Assembly: GCA_947561715.1 (NCBI GenBank)
Contig: OX387201.1
Span: forward strand, 12,972,001 to 13,036,000
Direction: 5' to 3'
Length of the DNA: 64,000 bases
From: Ascidia mentula
Lineage: Eukaryota > Chordata > Ascidiacea > Phlebobranchia > Ascidiidae
Part shown: positions 52,401 to 64,000 of the stretch, piece after piece
How the letters are laid out: every line of letters begins with the position of its first letter
How positions within the stretch are numbered: position 1 is the first letter of the stretch
Notes under the pieces: model-generated
Told to the model about the DNA's origin: nothing
Database searches by the model: none
Seen by the model: only the letters and a program-made list of their open reading frames with translations
Program-made: the position numbers and the translations under genes

Positions 52401-55400
52401 CTTTTTCCCTTCTTGATGGATTTAACACAACTGCTACACCAGAATCCCCGACCATACATTTACCAGGCAGTTTATTTGCAGATCTCTCCCAAGTGAGTTG
52501 TTGGTAATGAACCCTGGTATAACTTAAGTGGCCATTTATTAAACAATAGCGATTAAAAGATAAAAAAGAAAAAGGTACCACTATGCTTCAAGGCCCAATC
52601 TGAAACATTTAGTTTAAGGGCAACTATGACACACGTTAGTTTATAGGAAAGAATCACCTTCACGGCATATAGCGATGCTGGGCTCTTTCGGACTGCGAAT
52701 ACACAACCCATTCAGAACCAGACTGTCGACTTATTCAGCAACCGAAACCAAGCGGTGATTAACAGCGGCGTTGTTGGAGCAACTGTTGCTAACAGAACAA
52801 TACGAAACTTGCAAAATCCCATTGAAATAACGTAGGATGCGGAACATTGCGTATAAAGCTTTGCAAACAAGATTTATGTCTATTTCGTTTTAGGTTGCCA
52901 CTAATTGTAACCTCGTTTCAACCTGTTGATCAAAATAATGGAACCCAGATACAAAGGTCAATTTATCGTCCGAGTTGCGTGTTTTTTGATTTTACGTTGA
53001 ATAATGGTCGTGGAGAGTGGTCTAAGGATGGATGTGTGACGTTGGTTACACCTTCGCAGGTTAAGTGTCAATGCAACCATTTAACCAGTTTTGCTGTATT
53101 GATGGTAAGTGCAAATTCTGTTTGAGTTCATACGCCAACCACACTTTACAGGTTTAAAATTACATTGGACTTGTTTTTGTCATGAAATTCAGAGTGTCGA
53201 AACTTCGGTTCATGACAGTGTACTCAACATTCTTACTTACGTTGGATGTGGGTTGTCTGTGGTTGGTCTTCTGTCTACTATTCTTACCTACACAATGTTC
53301 AGGCAAGACGTATTTGTAATTACAGTTTTACATGCAAATGGAAGTGGTGTTTGTAAGATAATATTTTTAAAATGACTATGAGGAACCTAGCTTCGCTTTG
53401 ACAAGGTTGTAGGAAGGTTATAAGTGACATAAAACAAGGATTCTGTGAAGTTTAACAGACGCTGATATAAACAATCTGTCTTTTAGTAAAAAATGATATG
53501 ACAATTTGCAGGTCTTTACGCAAACACAAATCCAAAAGGATACTTGTTCACTTTTGCATTTCTCTATGCGGTGTTTATATCACGTATATTTTTGGAATTG
53601 CGGCATCCCTTCCTAGCAACCAGGATCAGTGCATTGCGGTGAGCAACTATAAATATTTTTTTAAAAAATGGTTGGATAAACGCCATGACTGCAAACACGG
53701 AATAGAACTTACTAAGTTTCAAACCCTTTTGCAAAAGTCTAGGAAACAATAAACAAACTGACGTTAACAGAGTTGACAGTTTTATTTTGCTCTGCTGTGC
53801 AACGAAATGCCATCTTCGACATTTTCCACAACAAAATCACCGTGTCACATGAAACGCGTCAAACAAAATTGCCCGAAATTGTCCTGGAAAATCATTGATC
53901 CATGAACTCCTATATTCGCTATCAATAGTACAGTAAATGCTTTCTTTTTTATGTTGTGGACAGAAAAATGTTTTCAACAGGGTAACGACGTTGATTTTAC
54001 CGCTTTTGTAATGGGGATTTGTAGTGTGCAGCCATATGTATAATTCAAAGCTCACGAACCTACATCACGAGAAACCTCCAGGGTACTTTATATGGTGTTT
54101 GTCAACATTTGCGCAGCTGATCACGTTACGCTTGCACACATACACCACAATGCTCCCTGCGGAATTTCCTTGTGTATAGTTTTAGCATTTATGCAAAAGA
54201 TCTGAAAATAGAAAAATAAAGTAACAACAACGACTGTCATGCTTGATTGTTTTTTTCGGTTTCGCCACACAATATATCAAAAAACAAATTGTTGAGTTTT
54301 TGAACACCTAATACGTTAAGAGCTGATAAATTTAGTCCATTTAAACAAACCATTTTCTCATAATAGGTTGTAACGAAACACTTTGCCCTTAATTAGTGGT
54401 TCTTAAACTGTTTTGATCCATTTGTGTATAAGCTGCAGACAGATGGCCACTGTTTCGACCTTTGATGTTTTGATCCATGGCCCGAATTTTTTTTGAAAAG
54501 GCTTGTGGCCCACCACGAAAAGTTTTGAGAAAATATATTTTATAAAACAGAGTGATCTGATCAAACCACTGCCCTAAGTCATCTCTTATAACGCACTCTT
54601 AAAAGAATAAACACCAAGTATAAACTTGAAGGTTAATTTAAAATTTAAAATGTGATTTGTTCATGTTCAGTCTGGACTATTCATGCATTTCTTCACCTCG
54701 TCAACGTTTGCATGGATGTTTATTGAAGTCCTGGACATGTATTTGATGTTCGTGAAAGTGTGGAGTACGGTCAGACATTATGTACGAAAATCGTGTCTCT
54801 TTGGTTGGGGATTTCCAGCTTTGCTTTCGATTATAACGCTTGGAGCTCATTTTGGTTTGGTAAATAATAATGGAGATGAATATTTCAGGATGTATCCATT
54901 GTACCGGGAGACTGCAGTGTGAGTATTTTAGTCTGTGTAGAAGGTCGTGATTAAAATTTGTCGATTCTCCAGCCAAATTAAAATAGTTCTTGAATGCTAT
55001 TTTCAGATGCTGGTTGACGGAATTATCAATGTATTGGGCGTTTCTTGTACCGATGGGTTTCATAATGCTCGTCAACTTTTGTCTTTTTGCTGTTGTTTTG
55101 TACCACGTGACATGCAAACGATCAAAATCTAATTTGACAAGAGTAAGAAGCAGTGCCAGAGGAGTAAAGGTTAGTGACAAATCAAACCTGACAAACAAAT
55201 TGTCAGATCTTTGGATATTTTTGAAAGTTAAGGCAATATGGAGAGAATTTTGAAAACATTGTTTTGGGTTATTTGACAAAAAGCCCATATACAACATGTG
55301 GTATAGATATATATCAGAAATACAAAAACAACGATTGTAGTTGACTATACACTGAAATTAATTTTAATATTAACTTAAAATTATTCGTTTGTTCGCGTGT

Positions 55401-55995
55401 GTAGGCTCGTCAGCACGTCATAAACGCAGCAGCAATTATATTGTTGAGTGGGCCAACCTGGATTATCGGCTTTCTTATCAACATCGATCCTATCCAGGAT
55501 GGTGTTATAAGAAGAATACTATCCTACCTTTTTGTAATTTTCAACGCCTTTCAGGTAAGAAAAAGTTAATCAATAATTAGGTACATATTAGGGAACGTTC
55601 TATTTTTGGCACAGGGTTTGTGGATCTTTCTGATCTTCACTATTCGTCCCAAAATGGTTCGCAACCAGTGGGTGATGCTCATCCGCAATAAAGGCTTTAC
55701 GCAAAGGAGAGGAAGTAGCAGCACAGGCAGTAGTTGGAGGCAACAACAGTCGAGACCGAGCATTTCGACTGTACGAGCAAACACTTTAAAGCCCGGGGTT
55801 GCATACGATTATCGTAGAAGCAGCGCATTGTCAGCTGTGACTATACTTAAATCATCTCCTGAAAACTCTCGCTTGCCATCACCCAGTCCATCAACTCCAT
55901 CCCCGACAACTCCTTACAAATACCGCTACAGCAGAGAAGCCAGTCGCGTTGAAGCGATTGCTGAAAATTCTGACGTCAGTTCCACTGGCAGTTAA
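46423..55995 (+). CDS. EGF/mucin-type adhesion G-protein-coupled receptor
   Basis: Adhesion GPCRs sense matrix or cell contacts and are cleaved at a GPS site. Exons: 46423-46504 (signal peptide LINLFLMVLHWIYAAIACSV), 46870-46989, five EGF modules at 47170-47307, 47366-47506, 47558-47698, 47774-47914 and 47973-48059 (the last one short), 48104-48391, the mucin exon 48512-51244, 51573-51751, 51817-51914, 51955-52126, 52184-52334, 52391-52490, 52648-52826, 52893-53105, 53193-53302, 53512-53638, 54671-54918, 55007-55169, 55405-55554 and 55615-55995. The EGF exons are all phase 1 and begin D-x-(D/N)-E-C, the calcium-binding type. The GPS reads KCQCNHLTSFAVLM, with predicted cleavage between Leu and Thr. 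The 7TM part includes LLSTILTYTMFR, FTSSTFAWMFIEVLDMYLMF, CWLTELSMYWAFLVP and GPTWIIGFLI; the tail is Ser/Pro-rich. One GAIN junction (51914/51955) is unresolved. Total about 2,000 residues, close in layout to ADGRE/ADGRL4. Confidence 0.88.
48876..51006 (+). repeat. Coding tandem repeat, 156-bp (52-residue) Ser/Thr unit, 14 copies
   Basis: The adhesion GPCR mucin exon repeats a unit beginning TDSTSQHTSAASTFQEATTA and ending EQLTSVTTNFV. Consecutive copies are 156 bp apart (for example ccttccagga at 48911 and 49067). I count 13 complete copies and one diverged last copy (STSQQSSAANTF). Variation is not random: copies with STIQTA plus SPTEQ alternate with copies with STFQEA plus SPIKQ from copy 6 on, making a 312-bp higher-order unit. 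The stalk would be densely O-glycosylated. Confidence 0.93.
54398..54545. repeat. hAT-like fragment with snap-back repeat copy D, adhesion GPCR intron
   Basis: The text agtggttcttaaactgtttt resembles a hAT terminus, and ggcccgaattttttttgaaa plus ggcccaccacg resemble Zaphod-type internal sequence. Inside it, 54431-54467 (agctgcagacagatggccac, then tgtttcgacc) is a short piece of the snap-back family, perhaps a nested insertion. The host is the 1-kb intron 53639-54670, between the exons for TM2 and TM3. Confidence 0.4.
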
Positions 55996-57668
55996 TTGAT
56001 TTTATCGTATTCTATTGTTTAGAATTTCTGTATTCTCGCCAACTGTTGCGACATATATGCAACTTTTTTGTTTATATTATTGTGGTGTACATTTCTATTA
56101 GGGCATTATTAGCCATGTAATGCTGAATACATGCATACTTGGCAATTAGTATGGCAAAACAGCAAATGACCATGCTATGCCCCAACGATAACAATAGTGT
56201 TTGATAATATAAGGGTTGCCCATCAGGCATTGTATAAATGTTTGTCATGTAAATGCATTGTCCTCATTACTGCTTGTCCGTGTTTACCGATATGTCCAAA
56301 GCGAATTTCTTCTTAGTTCTCGATTCTTGCTAGGTGGGAAGTTGTGTACAGAGAAAATACAAATGCAGCAAATGTCGACCGGGTTTTTGGGATTTGGTTG
56401 TACCGCATACGAGGTAAAAGACCAACTCTGTTAGTCCCAAACAACTCTATTCTGTCACCTAGTGGATATTTTTGAAACAAATATTGAGAGGGCAGAACTA
56501 CGGCAACTCCCCCCAACCGGTAACGGATAACAGCAGTCGGGAAAAGTTTTGCGGGGTATATTTATGTCCTTAAATTTTCGCACGTTTACTAAGGGAGGAA
56601 CCGATCAAAAACGCGCGACCCGTCAAGCCAACGTCAATAGTAATAATAAACAATACAATAGAAAAATCGAGTCACTATGTTCGCCAACAGAATCAATCTT
56701 TCAACAAAAATCTTTGCAGAAAAGTGGACTCCCGTCTAAAAAACGCGAAAACGGAAAAAATTAGAACAAAACAAGCTTTGAAAGAATAATGCAAAAAAGC
56801 GGGGTGGTTGCTCGACCGAGAACCTCGATGAAATGACGTAGCGGGAAGTACGAGGATACAAAAAATATCATATTTCCATGCACTTGGCGCGCGGCGAAAG
56901 AATTGTGTCATACTACTTCGCGACCTTGACAGGAAAATAAAAAAATATGTGAGTATATGTGCGCAACATGCCACACGCGCCCTTTGGAGAATGTTGCTCG
57001 ACTGCAGTTGGGTCTTGATTTCGTCAAAAAACACCGTATCTTATTCCGGTATTGCACAACTCGCTAGACAGCCCTCAAACAAAACCAAGAAAAACAATCG
57101 GATGATAGGTTCTTCTATTTAAGCGCGTGTGACCTTTTTTTGAAAAGTAATTGGTAACAGAACGGGTGACAACAGAGAAAAGGTTAAGGCATCGTGGATA
57201 TTTGTGATTAGCGTTAAGTACGTTTTCGCCAGTGATTAAGCTTGACAAATCACAACCTTGACTCTTGCTGGTGTGCCAAATCATCGTTAATACCAAATAA
57301 TGCGCCGTATTAGTGGGGCTTGAAGACTGAGGGACAACCACATATCGTTCTGCGTTATAACATTTTTGCGCATCGGCGTGGTTGCATAGGAAAATATCTG
57401 CGCTTTTGCCGAAGGTCTGCAATGTCATCCGTCTCCATCTGCTCATAACATCACATTGGCAGAAAGTTTAGCCGTGCTTTACATTGAAGCTCATGGGCAA
57501 CATTGCGAATTGTTGCAGTGCTTTTTAACTTCCTGCTGTCAAGTTTTCGATTTCTTTGCCTGCGTCAAACACATGAAAGTTTCATCAACAAACTGATTTA
57601 AACTATGCACAGAACACAACAAAACATTAAACAACATACATGCGAGGAGTAAAATATACATTTCTCAC
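55996..57668. other. Convergent intergenic region
   Basis: The adhesion GPCR (+) and KDM6A (-) converge here, so both 3' UTRs are expected. A 123-codon minus-strand ORF at 57075-57446 and a 113-codon one at 56693-57034 match nothing. A possible last KDM6A exon (57491-57532) is discussed with that gene. Confidence 0.35.
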
Positions 57669-60600
57669 CAGGGTGAAGTGGTCATATATCCTCATCAACT
57701 CATCTGTGTGGAATTGATTGAGAATAACAAAATTCTCTAATTCTGGATTCAAATTCCTGGCACATTCCAAACAGTGGACAAGATGTTGTTGAAGATTATT
57801 CTCCGATCGTCTCACATACAGAATGTTAAAAACCTCAACCTGACAAAACAATAATGAAAAGATCCTTAACTTATCTTGTGACATAAATATACCTTGTAAC
57901 CTGTTAACACCAAACAAGAGCCATACATTCAAATAATTTACCAGAAATAAAACAATCTTCTAACAAATTCTTCCACCTGCTTTTTTTGCACATAGAATAG
58001 TATTTAAATACGTAAGTTTAATCAAAAGTTTTTGTTGAAAGTAACTGTTAAGTTGCAATACATACCTCGCATATTTCGCAATAGTGTGATGGTTCATTGT
58101 CATTTCGTCCATGCCAGAGAACCTCAATATTGTTGCGCTTCAAGTGATCAAGAACATTCTGACAACTCCACAAAGACCTCATCATACAAGTTCTGCAAAA
58201 ACATTTAAACTTAACCACTATTTTTAACAATGGGTTTTACATTTTTCAATGGAATCTGGGACATTCTGATAGGAATTAGTAAATATTTTGTTACTTTTAA
58301 ATTGACTCGATACAAATAAAGAATGGTTTAACACAATGTTATTCCATGCATGAATGCATGTTACACCCTCACATACTTCATCATGGTGAATAACTTTGGG
58401 TCGGTAACTCGCACATGTTTGGCCATGTTCCACGTAAGTTGGATAAGAGGAACGATGGATTTGTAGCCAGAAAATTTGTTCCACTCGTATCTTTCCATGG
58501 ACATTTGGTATTGATATGCAGACACAAGACCCACATTCCAAGCAATGTTGTTGCACCAACCCTAAATAACATACATGGCTTTTTTTAAGTGTTTCTGGAA
58601 AATTGATCAACCAAGCAGTAATTTATACAATAGAAAAATTAGCACTACCATGACTTTTATTAGGTGTTACAATTTAAAGTAAAGCACAATAATCATTTCA
58701 ACAAAGTTTGCTCAAACAAACTTACAACAGCTTGAACCCAGTGCACAGTCCCAGAATTGAGCCAAACAAGGTCTCCTGGTTTCTGAATAAACCTATACAC
58801 TGGTATATTTGCATGATACAAATCCTCCAAAACTGGCCACCAGGAACCGGAAAGATAGTTGATGTTGTTCCTGAATAAGATAGGATTTATGTATTACATG
58901 CTTTGTTCTGATAAATGGTTGGGACCCCAATGGTGGCTGCTAGTTATTTTCCTAAGGGTGGTAAGCAGGCATAGTTTTGCCGATGATTTTTTGAAACATG
59001 TTTAAATCCAACAACAAAATGTCAGATAAAAACAACTATTGTCAAGGCTGTTTTTTAAATATGAAACAACTAAAAAACAAATTAATCTGCTTTTTTTTGT
59101 TGGGCTAAATTTATTGACCTGTTGCAATTTTTTAGAATTTAATGTGTGGCATGGTGTAATTATCAAAAGGCACTAAATAGGTCAAATGGCTTCAATGGAA
59201 CACAGTAGGTTAAAAACAACTAATTTAGATAATAGTAGTATAACTAACCAAATGTTTCCATCAAAACATTTTTAATGTGTCAAAATTTAAGTAAATATGC
59301 TTGTATTTAAAATTTTTAGTAGGATATTAACATTAAACAGTTGCACAGGTCACTAACTATTCAGGCTAAGGCTATATACTTTTTACTGAAAAGGTATAAC
59401 AATACTCAAAAACAGAAAACCGTTTGACAAAGTAGGATAGTAGAAAATGATTTGAGATTTGTGCTTTTATTCTCCATTCACGTTTGAGTTAATTGAGTTC
59501 TTCAACAACTCATAGAAGGTAAAATTTAGGTTTTCAATTAACGTACTGTCTTCACACATTATTTACTTTTATTATGTGACACTGTATAATGGATAGATAA
59601 TTATATTTGTAGTGACCTAAGTGTCTGTTACATTCAACACTTACTTTTCGCATAATGTGTGTATTTCGCCCCAATATTCTTCGGGGACTGCAAACCATTC
59701 ACAGTCACCAGGACCAATATTGATGTTAATCGCTGAGTAATTATTGTTTTCCTGATGACCAGGTGTCCGTGAACCAGGTACTTTCATGTACAATTGAATG
59801 GTGTTCATTCCCAGGATGTTGTGGCCAACATGGCTCAACATGTTGCCAGCAGATACCAGCTAAAGTAACAGAAGGTTTTACATTTGTCATTTGAAAAATT
59901 TACATTTGTCTTATTTAAACATATAATGGCAATTGCAAATTAAAAATTATTCCTCGACAGTTGGTGAAGTTAGATACATTTTTAATGCACAGTCTTGTCT
60001 TTTATGTTAAAGAGATAGACTAACCAACCAAACTAACACAATGCGTTCTCATTACTCATTCGTTGCCTCCTATATAAAGAGAAACATAATATTTTACCCT
60101 AAATAGCCAAGGCAACTTCGACAGCTCCTGTAGTTGAGGTCGCCACTTCTTTTCACTGGATAAATCGATGTTCGTTCCAAACTTGATAGTCTTGAACACT
60201 TTTTTCTTGGGTCCATTAGGTTTGTCAATAGTATCAGAGGTGGATCTCTTTGAATCAGTTCCTATTGGTTGACCTTGTCGCTTCATTTCCTCCTCCTGTT
60301 GGAGGTTGAAGTAATGAATAGATGTATTATCACAAACAACAAAAACTTACTATTGAGATTATTTATAAGATCTGTAAACTTATAATTTCTTTTCATTAAA
60401 AACTAGTGTGTACAGAAACTAAAATAAACTTTACTTCAAACTTTTGAAAAAAACAGTGTTTCTTTATCAACAACAGCAATGAGCTTGGGTAATACAAACC
60501 TTTAGAGATTCTTGAAAAGTGGTGGCTTGATATTGGGCATACTTTGCAATGCTTGTGAACGACCGACTACTTTCACACTTCCAAACCTTCTGGGTTGTGG

Positions 60601-63600
60601 TTATATCCCAATTTTCATCTGATGGTTGTTGGGCCTGAATTGTACAGCACAACCTCTGTTATTCTATGTACTTTTTTTAAGGCTGACAATTTTAAAAGGT
60701 GCCTAGTTTGCTGGAGCAAGAACAAGTACACACCTGTGTTCTCACTTCAACGGCACATTCTGGATTACTTTCAACAAGTGTCTTTGTTGAAAAGAGACCC
60801 AGATCAAGTTTGAGTGCAGCAGCAAGACCTCGTATCACAGTGACAGGATTGTGGGGATCAGTACAGAAGTCAGCTAAGGCGCGAGACATTGCTTCTTTTT
60901 TGCTTTCCAACTGCATACAGAACATTGAAGAGCATTAAAAGCTGAATGATTAAAGAACTTAAACAAGGTGAACAGTTTGTAATGATTTAAAAATAGTTAT
61001 AGCACAGTATCTCCAGCTTTCTATGAATTCTAAAAAAATATGAAGCAAAAATTCTCAAAGCAAAACCTTACATATATGGTTGGGGCTGGAGGGCAGAGTT
61101 TATCTTTGGGAATTACAAATGTCCGATGTGTAGGTAATTGAGGGGGAGCCATTTTATCCAGAAACAGATGCTTTGCTGAAGAGCCATTGGATGTTAATTT
61201 TCTGCACAGAAAAGAAATGTTACACAACCAACTTAAAGTATACGTTGCATATATATGTAACTTTATATACATAGGAAAACTGATTTAAGCCAAACATATT
61301 GTGACAATGTTTACTTAACTATCGCATATATACATGACACAAAAACTTGCCTGCAATTAGTGATCACCTCCCTTGCAGGTGTATTTTCTGTTAATCCAAA
61401 AGGTTTTAATAATGAAGGTAGAGGTCTTCCCTTGATTGCAGACAACTCATAACTTTGCTGTTCTAAGATGTCCACATTTGAACTATGGCTTTCTCTACTT
61501 TCAGCTTTTATCGACAACTGCTCCTGGTCATTTGTTGTTCCAACCCCAGGAGGTGACAACACCCCATCCAGTCCAGAATGGCGTGAATTTAGTGAAGAGG
61601 GAGGTGAAGGTTTTGAGCAGAGTGACGATGGACCATTGTGGGTGCTCATTTGTTGGATGTGGTTATTTAGTTTGGCTTGCAACTGTTGCGGGTTGGTTGA
61701 TGCTGGTGCAGTTATACCACTATCACTTGAAGGTGTATCTTGGGGTGTGTACATGACACTGTTGTATCGCACACTGCCCTCATCCACCGCTCGTACCATT
61801 TGAATATCGTCAGAGTTTGTTTTGGGACACACTGCTTTGCTTTCCTCAACCAATGAAGCCTTTTGAAAGCAATTGGAGTTGGAAACATTAAGAGAGTTTA
61901 TTGAGGTAGTTGACAGTTTGTTGCAATGTACAGACACTGTGGTTTGAGTGAAAGCAATGCCATCAATGCCATTCATTGTTATTGAAGTTGGGCAGGGACT
62001 CTCAGCTGGAGATTTACGGCTGTGATTATTAAACATGAATGCTTCATTATTCTCTGTGTGTATGTCACCATTATGAAGATTAGTAGGCACAGATGGTACT
62101 GATATTGATATTGGTGACACCACTGGGAGCTCAGTGGCAAAAGACACAGTTGTGGAAGGACTTGCATGGTTTCCATTTACAGGCTCAGTAACCATGTTGC
62201 CTGGTAAAGTGGTAACAGATGTTGCCACTGGTATGGTACTATAAAGTGATGTAGTTGGGTTACGCTGTGTTCCAACAGAAAGAGCACGCTGTTTTTCAAC
62301 CTCTTCCTTTACAGCCTTTTGATGTTTGGACATGATAGAAAAGTTGTGCTCTAGCCTTTCAAGCTCCAAGAGCTGCTGAGGCGTCAGAATGGACTTATTT
62401 AGTCTCAAGTTTTGTAAAACCTGTATCTGCTGAGCAGTGAGGTACCAGGGAGGTGGATGCCAGGACTCCATTGTTGAAGTATCAACCTTTCTTCGCTTTG
62501 TAGGATGTTTAACTGACCCAGAAGTTGCATGTCTGATTGATTCTTGGACACTTGTGGTTGTCATTGAACCAGGCAAAGTAGCTGGGTCAGTAGCTGCAAG
62601 GACCAACCCATCACATATAGTTTGGCGATTGATTGAAGGTTGCTGAGGTGCAGTGGTGGTGGTGGATATTTGAGTAGATGAAGCTGAACGTTTGTGTTTC
62701 GATGGAGGACACCTTGCAAATTGCATGTAACCGAAATTAGACCACCAAAATTTAAGGCAATATCATTTTTAAACCCACTGCATCACCAACATAAAATACT
62801 AGTTTAGGGAATGTTTCTAATTGTTTAAACTTACTTAAAAGCACTTTGCCGCTGTGTTAATTCAGCAGGTATAGGCAATGTCCATGCATCTTCAATGCAA
62901 GGAAGCACTCTGCCTTTGTTCAAGTGTTCACTGGTAAGTGCTCCAACTTGTTGTTGCAGGGTTTTTATACGATTTGATAAATCACTGCTATCTTCACCAG
63001 AGCGCTATAATATGTCAAAATAACAAATTCCAACACCAAAGTACAAATGACCAATATAGTTTTGAAAAGCTAGTTTACCTCATTCTTCGTTTTGAGACAG
63101 TGCTGAGAGTTAAGATAGCAAACAAGTGCATCTCTTGGTTGTTGACATGCTTCGTACAGAATGGCCAGATCCCTCCAAGCTGCTTCATGACTGCGATCGA
63201 GTTGCACAGCACAAATATATGCCTACAAATCAATGACATTAATTGCAAGGCACCAACATGAACTTGTTACTCATTTACCAGAGAATAACAATTTCTACTA
63301 CTACAGATTGCAGATAATCTGTAAAGCAATGCTAGATAGTATGGACTCTAATTTAAAGTAAAACTTAATTTGTGACTTTAAAACAAACATTCGAATATTT
63401 TTTAGAGCATTATATTCTTAGTCACAATCCAGTCAAAATAATAACTTTGTAATTTTTGTTTTACAAGGCAAAATTCATGTTTGGAACAATTTTTACAAAT
63501 TTTTTTTCTGTATGAACAGACAAATATTGTATATTCTGTGAGAAGACACCTATTTAATTAACTTAAAAATTAAATAACCATGTATAGGCCTAAAATGGTA

Positions 63601-64000
63601 ACTTGCATGTTTAATTTACAAGAGACTTTAATTTACACATGCCAATACCTATGATAAGACTAACTTATAAAAAATAACAAAACATTTACCTGCAGAGCAT
63701 CCATTGGCTGGTTTTGTTCTTGATACAGAACGCCAATTGAACACCAAGTATCAGCACTTGCTTCAGATTTGTCAATTGACTGACGATAAGATACAAATGC
63801 GTCATGAACCTTTCCCATGCTTGAGTAATATCTTCAAAGCAAAATAAAGTTATGTGATGGTGGGAAAACACCAACCTGGGGGCATGTCAGTTCTTTGCAT
63901 ACCTGCCTAGGAAGTACCAGGTTTGACCATTGTTTGGATCAATCTCAATAGATCTTTGCAAAAACTGCAAAGCAGTGGCTGATCGGCTGGTTAAGTCCCC
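57669..64000 (-). CDS. KDM6A: KDM6A/UTX histone H3K27 demethylase (5' end beyond window)
   Basis: UTX removes methyl groups from H3K27me2/3 in nuclear COMPASS-like MLL3/4 complexes, using Fe(II) and 2-oxoglutarate. Exons (minus) 63903-64000 (cut by the edge), 63690-63831, 63079-63222, 62835-63004, 61351-62712, 61072-61201, 60734-60910, 60500-60634, 60098-60295, 59645-59859, 58726-58870, 58377-58561, 58066-58192 and 57669-57839. The first three encode TPR repeats ([15 protein letters not shown]), present in UTX but not in KDM6B. The 454-codon exon is Ser/Thr-rich and disordered, with a UTX-like patch ([17 protein letters not shown]). Jmj[21 protein letters not shown], where GHQENNN supplies the iron ligands His and Glu, and GTVHWVQA supplies the second His. 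The zinc-binding C-terminus has HYCEICE and HCLECAR. The intron 61202-61350 uses a GC donor. After HFTL a strong donor suggests one more tiny exon, perhaps 57491-57532. The longest intron, 58871-59644, holds nothing visible. Confidence 0.97.

Noticed and set aside
52219..52581. 120-codon minus-strand ORF
   Set aside because: It is antisense to GAIN-region exons with clear splice signals on the plus strand.
54701..55297. 198-codon ORF on the minus strand
   Set aside because: It lies antisense to the TM3-TM5 exons of the adhesion GPCR, matches nothing and is a shadow.
57075..57446. 123-codon minus-strand ORF downstream of KDM6A
   Set aside because: No family match and no splice signals; it lies in the expected UTR region between convergent genes.

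Overview
This is eukaryotic nuclear DNA. I infer a solitary ascidian (Ciona-like) tunicate. The base composition is AT-rich. Genes are split into many short exons by compact introns, often 52-60 nt. The gene set is chordate: UTX/KDM6A, XXYLT1, TPRA1, PIN4, a DUSP14/18-type phosphatase, one SNX9/18/33-type sorting nexin, a CCDC3-like secreted protein and an FSIP2-like sperm fibrous-sheath protein. The species cannot be fixed from sequence alone. All gene models were built by hand from splice signals, reading-frame phase and recalled family sequences; no search was run.

Layout, left to right. (1) 253-4322 (-): signal peptide plus amino-terminal domain of a kainate-type glutamate receptor, running off the left edge or ending as a soluble form. 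(2) 5391-12082 (-): SH3-PX-BAR sorting nexin. (3) 14452-15205 (+): small dual-specificity phosphatase. (4) 15.2-20 kb: gene-poor and repeat-rich, with a 929-bp fold-back transposon flanked by a near-perfect 9-bp duplication. (5) 20144-22514 (+): CCDC3-like protein with a probable GPI-anchor tail. (6) 23762-26161 (-): TPRA1, a seven-transmembrane protein. (7) 26901-27405: hAT-type element with a perfect 8-bp target duplication. (8) 28473-30202 (+): XXYLT1 xylosyltransferase, convergent with (9) PIN4 (30486-31248, -). (10) 31706-44437 (+): FSIP2-like gene of about 28 coding exons, diverging from PIN4 and containing a complete single-exon orphan 7TM receptor gene (38626-39591) in its largest intron. 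(11) 46423-55995 (+): adhesion GPCR with signal peptide, five EGF modules, a long Ser/Thr mucin stalk made of 52-residue repeats, a GAIN/GPS region and a 7TM domain. (12) 57669-64000 (-): KDM6A/UTX histone demethylase, whose 5' end lies beyond the right edge.

The neighbours do not form one pathway. The arrangements worth attention are the divergent PIN4/FSIP2-like pair with 457 bp between start codons, the receptor nested in the FSIP2-like gene, GC-AG introns in at least three genes, and several non-autonomous DNA transposon families sitting mostly in introns.
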